DNA from: Luteimonas sp. 9C
GTDB taxonomy: Bacteria; Pseudomonadota; Gammaproteobacteria; Xanthomonadales; Xanthomonadaceae
Assembly: GCF_902506295.1 (NCBI RefSeq)
Contig: NZ_LR733312.1
Span: 1,933,989 to 1,997,988 of the forward strand
Length of the DNA stretch: 64,000 nucleotides
Reading direction: 5' to 3'
Part shown: positions 26,233 to 34,995 of the stretch, one piece after another
Layout of the letters: the number at the start of each line of letters is the position of its first letter
Position numbering within the stretch: position 1 is the stretch's first letter
Notes under the pieces: generated by a model
The model's input: only the letters and a program-made list of their open reading frames with translations
Told to the model about the DNA's origin: nothing
Database searches by the model: none
Translations under genes and position numbers: made by a program

Positions 26233-26408
26233 CGAAGAACTCCCGTGCGACAGGTCGACATGGCCGCACTGTGCCAGAAGGCCAGTGCAGTGACCGGCGC
26301 GCGCCGATGAATGGCGACCGTCTGTCATGCAGCTGTCATCGCCGTGCGATAGCGACGCCCGGCGCCGCGTCGATAGTCTGCGCGGCCGCCTCGCCACCGC
26401 CCATCGCC

Positions 26409-27473
26409 ATGCGCCGCCTCGCCGCCCTCCTCGTCGCCAGCCTGCTCGTCGCCGGATTTTCGTCCTGGCCGGGCATGGCGAGTTCGCTGGCGTCGAAGCT
26501 GGTCGCACCGCCCGGCGTATCGCCTTTGCTGCAGACAGAGCGCGTCGACGCCGCATTCGCGCGGCTGCCGAACCGCAGCGGACACGTCGTGACGCGCGAC
26601 GACGTGCCGGTGTTCTGGCGTGCGCTCGATCCCGGCGACTACGGCATGGACTACGCGTGGACGCGGCCCGCCGACGATCCGCACGGCGTCGACTTCTCGC
26701 TCGATTTCCACGCGCCGTCCGAGCCGTCCGCCCCGCCGCGCGGCACCATCGTGCTGCTGCACGGCTGGATGATGGATGGCGGCTCGCTGCTGCCGTGGTC
26801 GATCGCGCTGGCCGAAGCCGGCTATCGCACCATCACCCTGGACCTGCGCAATCACGGCCGTTCCGGCCATGCGCCGTCGGGCTACGGCACGCGCGAGGCC
26901 GGCGATGTCGTCGACGCGGTCGCTGCCCTCCGCGCGCAGGGCGAGATCGCCGGCCCGCTGCACATCTTCGGCGTGTCCTACGGCGCGGCGACCGCGCTGT
27001 TCGCGGCGGCCGATCCGCGCCTGCAGGCCGAGCGGGTCGTCGCACTGGAATCCTTCGACAATGCCGGCGCCGCGATCCGCGACATGGTGCCGCACATGCT
27101 CGATGAAGACGGCGGCAGCTGGCACGCGCAACTCACCCGCCATTGGCTGCGCTGGCGCATCGACGCCTCGGTGCTGGACGCGGCGATCGCACGTGCCGGC
27201 GACACGCTGTCGCTGCCGCTCGACGGCATCGACGTCGGCGCCGCGCTGGCACAGGCACCGGCCTGCGTGCTGCTGGTGCACGGCGATGCGGATCGCCATG
27301 TACCGGTCGCACACGGCCGTGCGCTCGCCGCAGCCGTGCCCGGTGCGCGCTATCTGGAACTCGCCGGCGAAGACCACCTCAGCCTGCCGATGCGGCTCGA
27401 CCGTCTGGCGCCGACCGTCGTCGACTGGTTCGACGCAGCGGCCTGCCCGCAGACCGCGCTCGCCGCCCGCTGA
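26409..27473 (+). CDS. Alpha/beta hydrolase, membrane-anchored or exported
   Basis: A 354-residue protein with an N-terminal hydrophobic segment (2-20, RRLAALLVASLLVAGFSSW) that could be a signal peptide or anchor. The alpha/beta-hydrolase core starts near 112: oxyanion strand IVLLHGW, nucleophile elbow GVSYG with S190, acid in HGDADRHVP and catalytic His in GEDHLSLP. The substrate is unknown. The longer frame upstream lacks a ribosome site. It is followed by a short palindromic repeat and the convergent rarD. Confidence 0.78.
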   Translation: MRRLAALLVASLLVAGFSSWPGMASSLASKLVAPPGVSPLLQTERVDAAFARLPNRSGHVVTRDDVPVFWRALDPGDYGMDYAWTRPADDPHGVDFSLDFHAPSEPSAPPRGTIVLLHGWMMDGGSLLPWSIALAEAGYRTITLDLRNHGRSGHAPSGYGTREAGDVVDAVAALRAQGEIAGPLHIFGVSYGAATALFAAADPRLQAERVVALESFDNAGAAIRDMVPHMLDEDGGSWHAQLTRHWLRWRIDASVLDAAIARAGDTLSLPLDGIDVGAALAQAPACVLLVHGDADRHVPVAHGRALAAAVPGARYLELAGEDHLSLPMRLDRLAPTVVDWFDAAACPQTALAAR

Positions 27474-27480
27474 TGCTTTC

Positions 27481-27511
27481 GTAGGATGGGTAGAGCGCAG
27501 CGAAACCCATC
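27481..27511. repeat. Short palindromic repeat GTAGGATGGGT...ACCCATC
   Basis: A hairpin with arms GATGGGT and ACCCATC around AGAGCGCAGCGAA. I recognise this as the widely dispersed GTAGGATGGGT-GAGCGCAGCGA-ACCCATC motif seen between genes in many gamma- and betaproteobacteria. It may serve as a 3' hairpin for the hydrolase transcript. Confidence 0.6.
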
Positions 27512-27533
27512 GAATCCAGAGGGCCCATAAACC

Positions 27534-28445
27534 TCAGGCCTGCTGCGCGACGATCCGCCTGCGCGATTGCAGATAGCCGTCGAGCGCGAACACCACCAGC
27601 CCGACCCAGATGAACCCGAAGCCGATCGCACGGTCGATGCCGAAGGCTTCGCCGAAGAAGAACACGCCCAACAGCAGCTGCAGCGTCGGACCGATGTACT
27701 GCAACAGGCCGATGATCGTCAGCGGCACGCGTCGCACCGCGTAGGCGAAACAGATCAGCGGGATCGCGGTCAGCGCGCCGCCGAGCACCAGCAGCACGTC
27801 GGTCCAGCCACCCCAGCGCAGCGAGAAGAATCCGCCGCCGCCCTGGCTTTCGAACCACGCCAGCGCGAGCAGCGCGGGACCGAACACGAACAGGTTCTCG
27901 ACGCCGAGCCCCTGCACCGCTTCGACCGCGGCGAACTTGCGGATCAGGCCGTACAGCGCGAACGAGGTCGCCAGGCACAGCGCGATCCACGGAAAGCTGC
28001 CGTAGTTGAAGGTCAGCCACGCAACGCCGCCGCCGGCGAGCGCGACCGCGATCCACTGCGGCACCGACAGCCGCTCGCGCAGGAACACCACGCCGATGAC
28101 GACATTGAGCAGCGGATTGATGAAGTAGCCCAGGCTCGCCTCAACCACGTGTCCGCTGTTGACCGCCCAGACGTACAGCGCCCAGTTCGCCGCGATCAGA
28201 CAACCCGACATCGCGAGCATGCCGGCGAGTCTCGGCTGCGCGAGGATTTCGCGCAGCCAGCCGCGGCCCTGGCGGATGGTCAGGAACGCGGCGACGAGAA
28301 TCGCGCACCAGATCGAGCGGTGCAGCACGATCTGCAGCGACGGCACGTGCCGCAGCAAATACCAGTACAGCGGCATCAGGCCCCAGATCACGAAGGCCGC
28401 GACCGCGATCCACAGGCCGCGGCGGCTCTGTGCGGCGTCGATCAT
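27534..28445 (-). CDS. rarD: RarD protein, EamA/DMT superfamily transporter
   Basis: A 303-residue inner-membrane protein with ten predicted helices in two EamA repeats. The diagnostic RarD features are at the N terminus: GLWIAVAAFVIWGLMPLYW and LQIVLHRSIW. ANWALYVWAVNSGHVVEASL and the GYFINPLLNVVIG segment also match the RarD subfamily (chloramphenicol-sensitive protein homologues). The substrate is not known. The start overlaps the stop of the upstream DMT gene by 4 nt (ATGA), so the two transporters are coupled. Confidence 0.9.
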   Translation of the reverse strand: MIDAAQSRRGLWIAVAAFVIWGLMPLYWYLLRHVPSLQIVLHRSIWCAILVAAFLTIRQGRGWLREILAQPRLAGMLAMSGCLIAANWALYVWAVNSGHVVEASLGYFINPLLNVVIGVVFLRERLSVPQWIAVALAGGGVAWLTFNYGSFPWIALCLATSFALYGLIRKFAAVEAVQGLGVENLFVFGPALLALAWFESQGGGGFFSLRWGGWTDVLLVLGGALTAIPLICFAYAVRRVPLTIIGLLQYIGPTLQLLLGVFFFGEAFGIDRAIGFGFIWVGLVVFALDGYLQSRRRIVAQQA

Positions 28446-29380
28446 GGATCTTCTCCGGCAACCGCTGCGGCCGGCGTCGGCACCGGCTTCTTCGCGCGCG
28501 CGCGGCCCAGCGTGATCGCGACCACCGCGACCAGGATCACCGCCATCGCGCCGAGATCGTTGACGTGGAAGCGCTCCGACGCGAGCCACGCGCCGAGCAG
28601 CACCGCGATCGCGGGATTGACGTAGGCGTAGCTGCCGGCGAGCGTCGGGCGCACGTTGTGCAGCAGCCACACGTAGGCCGTGAAACCGATGATCGAGCCG
28701 AAGGACGCGAGGTACGCCACCGACAGCGTGCCCTTGAGCGTCGGCAGCTCGGCGAAGCGTTCGCCGATCAGCAGGCCCACCGCGAGGATGATCACGCCGC
28801 CGGCGAGCATCTGCGCCGCGGCCGCCATGAACGGCGACGGCAGATCACGGCCGCGACTCCACACCGAACCGAAGGCCCAGGCCAGCGGCGCGATCAGCAA
28901 TGCGATCAGGCCCATCGGGGACGCGGTCAACGAACTGCCGGCGTTGAGCCACAGCACGCCGGCGAAGCCGACCGCGAGACCGGCCCATTCGATGCGCGAG
29001 GGACGGTCCCCACGGATCGCCGCGAACAGCGCGATCCAGATCGGCGCCGAGGCGACCGCGACCGCGGCCAGACCCGAAGACACGCTCTGCTCGGCGATGC
29101 AGACCATGCCGTTGCCCAGGCCGAGCAGCAGCACGCCCATCGCGAGCAGCGTCTTCCACTGGTTACGCGTCGGCGCGGGCACGCCGCGCAGGCGCAGCGC
29201 GGCATACATCAGCCCACCCGCGACGATGAAACGCATGCCTGCCATCAGCAGCGGCGGATACCCGCCTTCGAGGGCGAAGCGGATCGCGAGATAGGTCGAC
29301 CCCCAGACGAGATAGACGGCCGCCAGCGCCAGCGCGATGGCCAGGGCCGAGGCGGGACGCGACACCGGCGCGACGCTCAT
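28442..29380 (-). CDS. yedA: YedA-like DMT/EamA exporter
   Basis: A 312-residue drug/metabolite transporter with ten helices and two EamA domains. Conserved segments are YLVWGSTYLAIRFALEGGYP in helix 1, ALLIAPLAWAFGSVWSRG between the repeats, and YAYVNPAIAVLLGAWLASER near the end. These are typical of YedA/RhtA-like amino-acid or drug exporters. The C terminus is basic and alanine-rich. It is preceded by an unusual intergenic region with a 98-bp palindrome and is coupled to rarD downstream. Confidence 0.85.
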   Translation of the reverse strand: MSVAPVSRPASALAIALALAAVYLVWGSTYLAIRFALEGGYPPLLMAGMRFIVAGGLMYAALRLRGVPAPTRNQWKTLLAMGVLLLGLGNGMVCIAEQSVSSGLAAVAVASAPIWIALFAAIRGDRPSRIEWAGLAVGFAGVLWLNAGSSLTASPMGLIALLIAPLAWAFGSVWSRGRDLPSPFMAAAAQMLAGGVIILAVGLLIGERFAELPTLKGTLSVAYLASFGSIIGFTAYVWLLHNVRPTLAGSYAYVNPAIAVLLGAWLASERFHVNDLGAMAVILVAVVAITLGRARAKKPVPTPAAAVAGEDP

Positions 29381-29512
29381 GGAGGTTCCGGAGAAGAGAG
29401 GAGAAGCCGCGAATGCGGAGCGGAATTCTACGCCCGCGGCCCGTTGCACGGCTGGAACGGTGGTGTTGCAGCGACGCTGCGCTGCGCATGCGCGCATCCC
29501 AAGCCCAAACCG

Positions 29513-29610
29513 CTGCCAATCGAGGTCGTCTACGCGCGCGCAATCAAAGCCCTCCCCCGCTCGCGGGGGAGGGCTTTGATTGCGCGCGCGTAGACGACCT
29601 CGATTGGCAG
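29513..29610. repeat. 98-bp near-perfect palindrome
   Basis: Two 48-nt arms are exact reverse complements, separated only by TC at 29561-29562. Outer ends read CTGCCAATCGAGG and CCTCGATTGGCAG; the centre is CCCTCCCCCGC-TC-GCGGGGGAGGG, the left hairpin of the REPIN-like family. The arm therefore extends that hairpin outward by 37 nt of non-family sequence. Such a structure can extrude as a cruciform. It lies upstream of the yedA start, in the 450-bp gap between yedA and prc. Confidence 0.9.
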
Positions 29611-29726
29611 GATGGCGGGTCTCCAAGCTTAGGGCTCGGGCTTCGCATGGAACTCCGGGTTCAAAAAACCTATCCGTCCGCCCCCATCCCAACCTTCCCC
29701 CGCCCAGCGGGGGAAGGCGTCGAGTC
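29611..29726. repeat. REPIN-like element, copy 3 (right half)
   Basis: The right-half signature CCGCCCCCATCCCA and hairpin CCTTCCCCCGC-CCA-GCGGGGGAAGG lie about 70-110 nt from the palindrome. Together with the palindrome centre they make one full two-hairpin element with normal spacing. Confidence 0.65.
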
Positions 29727-29774
29727 CACGTGTTCGGCGAAATTTCTTGGTGCGCCTCAGCCGCAACCCCACAT

Positions 29775-29808
29775 AACGAAAAGCCGCCGCGATCACTCGC
29801 GGCGGCTT
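29775..29808 (-). terminator. Rho-independent terminator of prc
   Basis: A perfect 12-bp stem (AAGCCGCCGCGA / TCGCGGCGGCTT, loop GTGA on the minus strand) is followed by TTTTCGTT. It is placed 22 nt beyond the prc stop codon. Confidence 0.9.
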
Positions 29809-29830
29809 CGTGTTCCAGCGTGTCAACGGA

Positions 29831-32023
29831 TCAACGCGCCCAGCGACCCGGCGCCGTCGACTCCGGCAGCACCGTGGCCGACAGGTCGCGATCCGCGTTG
29901 AGCAGGCGCACCGCGTCGGCCAGGATCGCGGCCGACTCGCGCAGCAGCGGGTCCGGACGCTCTTCGGCGGCCTTCTCCAACCGGTTCTGCTGGGCGATCG
30001 CACGCTCGCTGGCCTGCAGGCCATCGTCGTCGGAATCCTCGGCCAGCGGATCGAGCTCCAGGCCCAGCGCGCGACGCTCTTCCTGACGCGCCTGACGCTT
30101 CTCGGTCTGACGGTCGCGCTCGGTACGGCGCTCGGCCTCGTTGAGCGACACGAACTTCTTCTCACGCTCGGCGCGGAATTCGGCGATGTCCTCCGCCCAC
30201 CAGACGAACTCCTTGTCGGTCGCGACGCGCGTGTCGTGCAGCTGTTCCAGGCGCGGCAGCAGCGGCGCGAAATCGCCGTACTGGGTATGCGGCACGGCGG
30301 CGATGCGGGTCCACGGCAGCGCGTTGTCGTAGGTGCTTTCGCCGAATTCGGTGGCATCCACCGTCACCGGGAAATGGATGTCCGGCTCGACGCCCTTGTT
30401 CTGGGTGCTGCTGCCGCCCGGCAGGAAGAACTGCGCAATGGTCAGCTTGACCTGGCCGAAGCGCTTGGTCTCGTTCGCGGGCCAGCGGTCGAGATCGACC
30501 AGGTTCTGCACCGTGCCCTTGCCGAAGGTGGTCTCACCGATGATCAGGCCGCGACCGTAATCCTGGATCGCACCGGCCACGATCTCCGACGCCGACGCCG
30601 AGCCGCGGTTGATCAGCACCGCCAGCGGACCGTCCCAGGCGACACCTGGTTCGCGATCGCCCTGCACGCCGACACGGCCGCCGGATTCGCGCACCTGCAC
30701 CACGGGACCCTGGTCGATGAAGAGGCCGGTCAGTTCGACCGCCTCGTTGAGCGAGCCGCCCCCGTTGTTGCGCAGGTCGAGCACCACGCCGTCGACCTTC
30801 TTGGCCTTGAACTCCTCGAGCAGGCGCGCGACGTCGCGCGTCGCCGACGCGTACTCGCCATCACGGTTCCGGCGCCCTTCGAAGTCCTGGTAGAACGCCG
30901 GCAGCTTGATCACGCCGATCTGTTTCTCGCGGCCGCCTTCGGTATCGGCCGGCAGGGTGAGCGTCTCGGCCTTGGCCGCCTGCTCTTCCAGGCGCACGCG
31001 CGCACGGGTCAGCGTGATGCGCACCGGTTCGCTGTCGAGCGTGGCCTGGGCCGGGATCACGTCCAGGCGCACCTGGGTGTCCTTGGGACCCTTGATCTTG
31101 TCGACCACGTCGTCGATGCGCCAGCCGATCACGTCTTCCATCGGGCCGTTGGTGCCCTGGCCGACGCCGACGATGCGATCGCCGGGCTTGAAGCGGTTGC
31201 TCATCGCGGCCGGACCGCCGGGGATGACCTCGCGGATCACGACCACGTCGTCCTGCTTCTGCAGCTGCGCGCCGATGCCCTCGAGCGACAGCGACATGCT
31301 CTGGTTGAACAGGCGCGCCGCGCGCGGGTTGAAGTAGTCGGTGTGCGGATCGATCGAGCCGGTGTAGGCGTTGAGGAAGCTGCTGAAGGCATCCTCGTCG
31401 TTGAGCGAGGCAACCGTGTTCGCGGTGTTGAGGTAACGACGGTCGAGCGTCTTGCGGATCTCGTCGTCGGCCTTGCCGGCGAGCTTCAGGCGCAGCCAGT
31501 CGTTGCGCACCGACTGCCGCCACAGGGTGTCGAGCTCGGCCGCGTCGGCCGCCCACGGAGCGTCCTCGCGGTCGTATTCCCAGCGGTCGGTGCCGCTGAA
31601 ATCGAAGATGTCCTGCTTCAGCAGCTCGCGCGCGCCGGTGATGCGCTCGGCCACGCGCTGCTTGTAGAGCGCGAACACTTCCAGCGCAGGGGCGACGTCA
31701 CCGTCGCGGACGGCCGCGCCCATGCCGCTACGCAGCGGTTCGAACCGGGCGATGTCCTGCTGGGTGAAGAACAGCTTGCCGGCGTCGAGATTCTCGAAGT
31801 ACCGGTCGAAGATCTCGCCCGACAGGCTGCCGTCGAGCGCGCGGGGCCGGTAGGCGTAGCGGCTGTCGGACAGCAATCCGTAGACCAGCTTCGACGCGGC
31901 CATCTGGTCGGCGTTCGGCGTCGCCGGTACGTCGGCGATGGCGTCGGGCCGGGCCATCAGCGCAAGCGGCACCGCCAGCGCGAGGGCGATCAGGGAGCCG
32001 GAAACGACGCGGGAAGCTTTCAT
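29831..32023 (-). CDS. prc: Tail-specific carboxy-terminal processing protease Prc (S41A)
   Basis: A periplasmic protease of 730 residues that trims C termini of envelope proteins and, in relatives, turns over peptidoglycan endopeptidases. Signal peptide is 1-30. The N-terminal helical domain is followed by a PDZ domain (about 235-320, with GIGAQLQKQDDVVVIREVIP). The S41 domain has Ser/Lys dyad residues S477 (in GSASASE), D488 and K502 (in TFGKGTVQ). Their spacing of 11 and 25 residues matches the E. coli Prc triad as I recall it. The C-terminal DUF3340-type tail is rich in Glu/Arg. Start MKASRV has AGGA upstream. It is somewhat longer than E. coli Prc (682 aa). It lies downstream of the lipoate genes on the same strand, with a 179-nt gap. 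Confidence 0.93.
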   Translation of the reverse strand: MKASRVVSGSLIALALAVPLALMARPDAIADVPATPNADQMAASKLVYGLLSDSRYAYRPRALDGSLSGEIFDRYFENLDAGKLFFTQQDIARFEPLRSGMGAAVRDGDVAPALEVFALYKQRVAERITGARELLKQDIFDFSGTDRWEYDREDAPWAADAAELDTLWRQSVRNDWLRLKLAGKADDEIRKTLDRRYLNTANTVASLNDEDAFSSFLNAYTGSIDPHTDYFNPRAARLFNQSMSLSLEGIGAQLQKQDDVVVIREVIPGGPAAMSNRFKPGDRIVGVGQGTNGPMEDVIGWRIDDVVDKIKGPKDTQVRLDVIPAQATLDSEPVRITLTRARVRLEEQAAKAETLTLPADTEGGREKQIGVIKLPAFYQDFEGRRNRDGEYASATRDVARLLEEFKAKKVDGVVLDLRNNGGGSLNEAVELTGLFIDQGPVVQVRESGGRVGVQGDREPGVAWDGPLAVLINRGSASASEIVAGAIQDYGRGLIIGETTFGKGTVQNLVDLDRWPANETKRFGQVKLTIAQFFLPGGSSTQNKGVEPDIHFPVTVDATEFGESTYDNALPWTRIAAVPHTQYGDFAPLLPRLEQLHDTRVATDKEFVWWAEDIAEFRAEREKKFVSLNEAERRTERDRQTEKRQARQEERRALGLELDPLAEDSDDDGLQASERAIAQQNRLEKAAEERPDPLLRESAAILADAVRLLNADRDLSATVLPESTAPGRWAR

Positions 32024-32202
32024 GCAGGGTCCTGGATTGCGGATGCGGGGCATCATGCGACAAGCCTTCGAGGCTGTCGCGTGAACAGACGTGTCGACAG
32101 TGCCGAAAGTTGCACGCCGGGTGCAATCGACTCTACGGATACAGGATGAATCGACGCTGCGTTCATCGCGGCGTCAGTCGCCCGCGACGGCGTCGGCCCG
32201 GA

Positions 32203-33210
32203 TCAGGCGGCGACGCCGGCGCCCATCGCCTGCTGGTCGGCGTGGTAGGACGAGCGCACCAGCGGGCCGGAGGCGACGTGGCTGAAACCCAGCGCCATGC
32301 CGTAGTCCTCGAGCGCGCGGAACTCCTCGGGCGTCCAGTAGCGCAGCACCGGATGGTGGTGCGCACTGGGCTGCAGGTACTGGCCGATGGTGACCATGTC
32401 CACGTCGTGCGCGCGCAGGTCGCGCAGCGTGCCCTGCACCTGTTCCATGGTCTCGCCGAGGCCGAGCATGATGCCGGACTTGGTCGGCACGTCGGGATGC
32501 TGGGCCTTGAACTTCTTCAGCAGGTCGAGCGACCACTGGTAGTCGGCGCCCGGCCGCACGTTGCGGTAGAGGTCCGGCACCGTCTCGACATTGTGGTTGA
32601 ACACGTCCGGCGGATCGCTCTTGAGGATCTCCAGCGCGCGCTCCATGCGGCCCTTGCCGCGGAAGTCGGGCGTCAGCACCTCGATGCGGATGTGCGGCGA
32701 CTGCTTGCGGACTTCGCGGATGCAGTCGACGAAATGCTGGGCGCCGCCGTCGCGCAGGTCGTCGCGGTCGACGGACGTGATCACGACGTACTTCAGGCCC
32801 ATGTCGGCGATGGTGTTCGCCAGATTCAGCGGCTCGCCCGCATCCGGCGGCTTGGGCCGGCCGTGGGCGACGTCGCAGAACGAGCAGCGGCGCGTGCAGA
32901 CCTCGCCGAGGATCATGAAGGTGGCGGTGCCGTGGCCGAAGCATTCGTGGATGTTCGGGCAGCTGGCTTCCTCGCAGACCGTGACCAGACGGTTCTCGCG
33001 CAGCTTCGACTTCAGCGCGGCGACCGCGCCGTTGGACGGGATGCGGACGCGGATCCAGGACGGCTTGCGCAGCACGGGGGCATCGGCGAACTGCACCGGC
33101 GACCGCGCGATCTTGTCGCCGGCCACCTGCTTGACGCCGGTCTGCAGCGACGCCGGCGGCGGGGCGGACACCACCTGCAGCGGAATCGATTTGTCGACGG
33201 AAGAGGACAT
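32203..33210 (-). CDS. lipA: Lipoyl synthase LipA
   Basis: A radical-SAM enzyme that inserts two sulfurs into octanoyl groups on E2 and H-protein lipoyl domains. It has 335 residues, as expected. The auxiliary [4Fe-4S] cluster is bound by C79, C84 and C90 ([12 protein letters not shown]), and the radical-SAM cluster by C105, C109 and C112 (CTRRCSFCD). The conserved RSSYHAD ending supplies the Arg-Ser-Ser ligand. The ATG at MSSSVDK is chosen, since the in-frame extension upstream is unlike LipA. It follows lipB by 80 nt. Confidence 0.97.
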   Translation of the reverse strand: MSSSVDKSIPLQVVSAPPPASLQTGVKQVAGDKIARSPVQFADAPVLRKPSWIRVRIPSNGAVAALKSKLRENRLVTVCEEASCPNIHECFGHGTATFMILGEVCTRRCSFCDVAHGRPKPPDAGEPLNLANTIADMGLKYVVITSVDRDDLRDGGAQHFVDCIREVRKQSPHIRIEVLTPDFRGKGRMERALEILKSDPPDVFNHNVETVPDLYRNVRPGADYQWSLDLLKKFKAQHPDVPTKSGIMLGLGETMEQVQGTLRDLRAHDVDMVTIGQYLQPSAHHHPVLRYWTPEEFRALEDYGMALGFSHVASGPLVRSSYHADQQAMGAGVAA

Positions 33211-33290
33211 GGCGGCCAGGGCTGCGGTCGGAGGGCCATTGTAGGCCCCTGCCCCGGCACTGTCTTGCCAGTCGCCGGGGACGCTGCGTG

Positions 33291-33947
33291 TCATTCAGCG
33301 GACTGAAGCACCGGCGGCGGGCCTGCGCGCATGGACAGCCCGAACTGCGCGGCCAGATTCTCCAGCAGCATCGGCGCCACCGCCTGGGGCGAGGACGGCC
33401 CGCCGAGATCGGACAGCGACACCACCTGCAGGCCGGCGTAGCCGCAGGGATTGATGCGCTGGAAGGGTTCGAGATCCATCGCCACGTTGAAGGCCAGGCC
33501 GTGGAAGGTGCAGCCCCGGCGCACGCGTATGCCCAGCGCGGCGATCTTGGCGTCGTTGACGTACACGCCCGGCGCGCCGGCGCGGCGCACGGCGTCGATG
33601 TTCCAGTCGCCCAGTGTGTCGATGATCGACTGCTCGATCCTGCAGACGTACTCGCGCACGCCGATCTTCAGGCGCGGCAGGTGCAGCAGCGGATAGACCA
33701 CCAGCTGGCCGGGGCCGTGATAGGTCACCTGGCCACCGCGGTCCACCTGCACCACCGGGATGTCGCCGGGCGCAAGCACGTGCTCGGGCTTGCCGGCCTG
33801 GCCGAGGGTGAACACCGGATCGTGCTCGACGACCCACAGTTCGTCGGCATCGTCGGCCCCGCGTGCATCGGTGAAGCGCTGCATGGCGCGCCAGACCGGC
33901 TCGTAGGGCTGACGGCCGAGCTGGCGGACGATCGCCGTCGTGCTCAC
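33291..33947 (-). CDS. lipB: Octanoyltransferase LipB
   Basis: This enzyme transfers octanoate from acyl-carrier protein to apo-lipoyl domains, providing the LipA substrate. The 218-residue protein has the [18 protein letters not shown] motif and the Cys/Lys dyad C168 (INPCGYAG) and K134 (NDAKIAALG). These positions are within one residue of the E. coli dyad (169/135). The start ATG overlaps the stop of the BLUF gene by 4 nt, an arrangement that couples their translation. Confidence 0.97.
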   Translation of the reverse strand: MSTTAIVRQLGRQPYEPVWRAMQRFTDARGADDADELWVVEHDPVFTLGQAGKPEHVLAPGDIPVVQVDRGGQVTYHGPGQLVVYPLLHLPRLKIGVREYVCRIEQSIIDTLGDWNIDAVRRAGAPGVYVNDAKIAALGIRVRRGCTFHGLAFNVAMDLEPFQRINPCGYAGLQVVSLSDLGGPSSPQAVAPMLLENLAAQFGLSMRAGPPPVLQSAE

Positions 33948-34411
33948 AGCACCCGCTCCATGACGCGCGCGCAGCCCAGGCCGCCGTGGGGCACCGGCGC
34001 ACCGTGCAGGAAATCGCGCATCGCAGCGGCGACGCGATCGTTGCGCGCACCCTCGAGCAGCGTGAGCGCCCGCGTATCGGGCGCGATGCCGTCGAACAGC
34101 GGTGCCTCGTCCACGGGCAGTGCCTCGCCCCAGGCCATGTGCCAGCCGGGCAGCAGCGGTGCGGTGCGCTCGGCGCGCACCATCAGGCGAACCTCGCAGT
34201 GGCGGGGATCGGACGCGATCCGCGCGTAGAGCGCGTCCACGGCGTCGGCCGGGCCTTCGAGCAGCTGCATGAACAGCCCGTCCTGCAACAGCAGCATGCC
34301 GCCGATGCCGTGGCGCGCGTTGTAGGCGCGCGCCCGCACCAGCAGGCGCTGCATGTCCTGCAGGGTGAACTCGAACAGCTGGCCGCTGCGATAGAGCAGC
34401 TGGCGGATCAT
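33944..34411 (-). CDS. BLUF-domain blue-light photoreceptor (short, single domain)
   Basis: A 155-residue flavin-binding blue-light sensor. The BLUF core occupies residues 1-95. The flavin-switch residues are all present: Y7 (LLYRS), N31 ([10 protein letters not shown]) and Q49 (GLFMQLLEG), spaced as in BlrB/AppA (Tyr-24-Asn-18-Gln). The [14 protein letters not shown] segment carries the Trp of the beta-5 region. The last 55 residues form a helical cap; no output domain is present, so it must act through a partner. It is co-directional with and 4-nt overlapping lipB, and lies 22 nt after ybeD. That makes it an unexpected passenger in the lipoate operon. It could light-regulate a neighbouring function or simply be co-expressed. 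Confidence 0.88.
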   Translation of the reverse strand: MIRQLLYRSGQLFEFTLQDMQRLLVRARAYNARHGIGGMLLLQDGLFMQLLEGPADAVDALYARIASDPRHCEVRLMVRAERTAPLLPGWHMAWGEALPVDEAPLFDGIAPDTRALTLLEGARNDRVAAAMRDFLHGAPVPHGGLGCARVMERVL

Positions 34412-34433
34412 GTGCGGCGTTCCGTGGTGTGGG

Positions 34434-34712
34434 CTACAGCGTCCACTTCACTTCGGGATGGTCGCGCAGGGCCGCGTGTGCGGCGTCGTACTGCGCGCGC
34501 GTCTCGGCGCGGATGCTGAGCTTGATCGACACATATTTGCCGCCGCTCGACTCGCGCGCGGTGACCGTTTCGTGCAGCACCGCGATACCGACGGCCGTCA
34601 GCAGGCGCGGGATCTCGGCGTCGAGGCCGGCGTCGGCCGGACCCATCGCGGTGATCTCGAAGACGCCGGGGAACTGGAAGCCGTGGTCGGGGTTGTCGGA
34701 GGAGATATCCAT
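34434..34712 (-). CDS. ybeD: YbeD/DUF493 family protein
   Basis: A 92-residue alpha/beta protein. Family landmarks include FQFPGVFEITAMG near the N terminus, VTARESSGGKYVSIKLSIRA in the middle and the terminal ALRDHPEVKWTL. YbeD homologues sit between dacA and lipB in many gammaproteobacteria, exactly as here between dacC and the lip genes, and resemble regulatory ACT-like domains. Molecular function is unproven. The ATG at MDISSD fits the family length; the longer frame upstream does not. Confidence 0.9.
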   Translation of the reverse strand: MDISSDNPDHGFQFPGVFEITAMGPADAGLDAEIPRLLTAVGIAVLHETVTARESSGGKYVSIKLSIRAETRAQYDAAHAALRDHPEVKWTL

Positions 34713-34790
34713 CGCGGGATTATCGGGGCAGTGGCGGCCGAACCCAAGCGGTGGGGGACCATGATCTGGCGACAAACCGCCTGGACGTTA

Positions 34791-34956
34791 AAGCCCTCCC
34801 CCGTATCGCGGGGGAGGATTGGGTGGGGGTGGCGCGTCAGGTACACGCTGAAAGAGGATCAAGCACTGCTGGATGACCTGAAAGCGAGGTCCGTCGCAAC
34901 CGGAACGTTTGCCCCCATCCCAGCCTTCCCCTTCCCCCGTAGGCGGGAGAAGGAGG
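34791..34956. repeat. REPIN-like two-hairpin element, copy 4
   Basis: The left hairpin is CCCTCCCCCGT-ATC-GCGGGGGAGG with the flank GGGTGGGGGT. The right half is the inverted GTTTGCCCCCATCCCA followed by a partly degraded hairpin (CCTTCCCCTTCCCCCGTAGG...). It lies in the 283-nt gap between dacC and ybeD and may separate the cell-wall run from the lip genes at the RNA level. Confidence 0.75.
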
Positions 34957-34995
34957 CGAACACGCGGCCCCGATGAAGCCGCAAAGCCCCCGCTC

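Noticed and set aside
29810..32149. A 779-codon plus-strand frame opposite prc
   Set aside because: Shadow frame typical of high-GC DNA; the prc catalytic motifs on the other strand are unambiguous.
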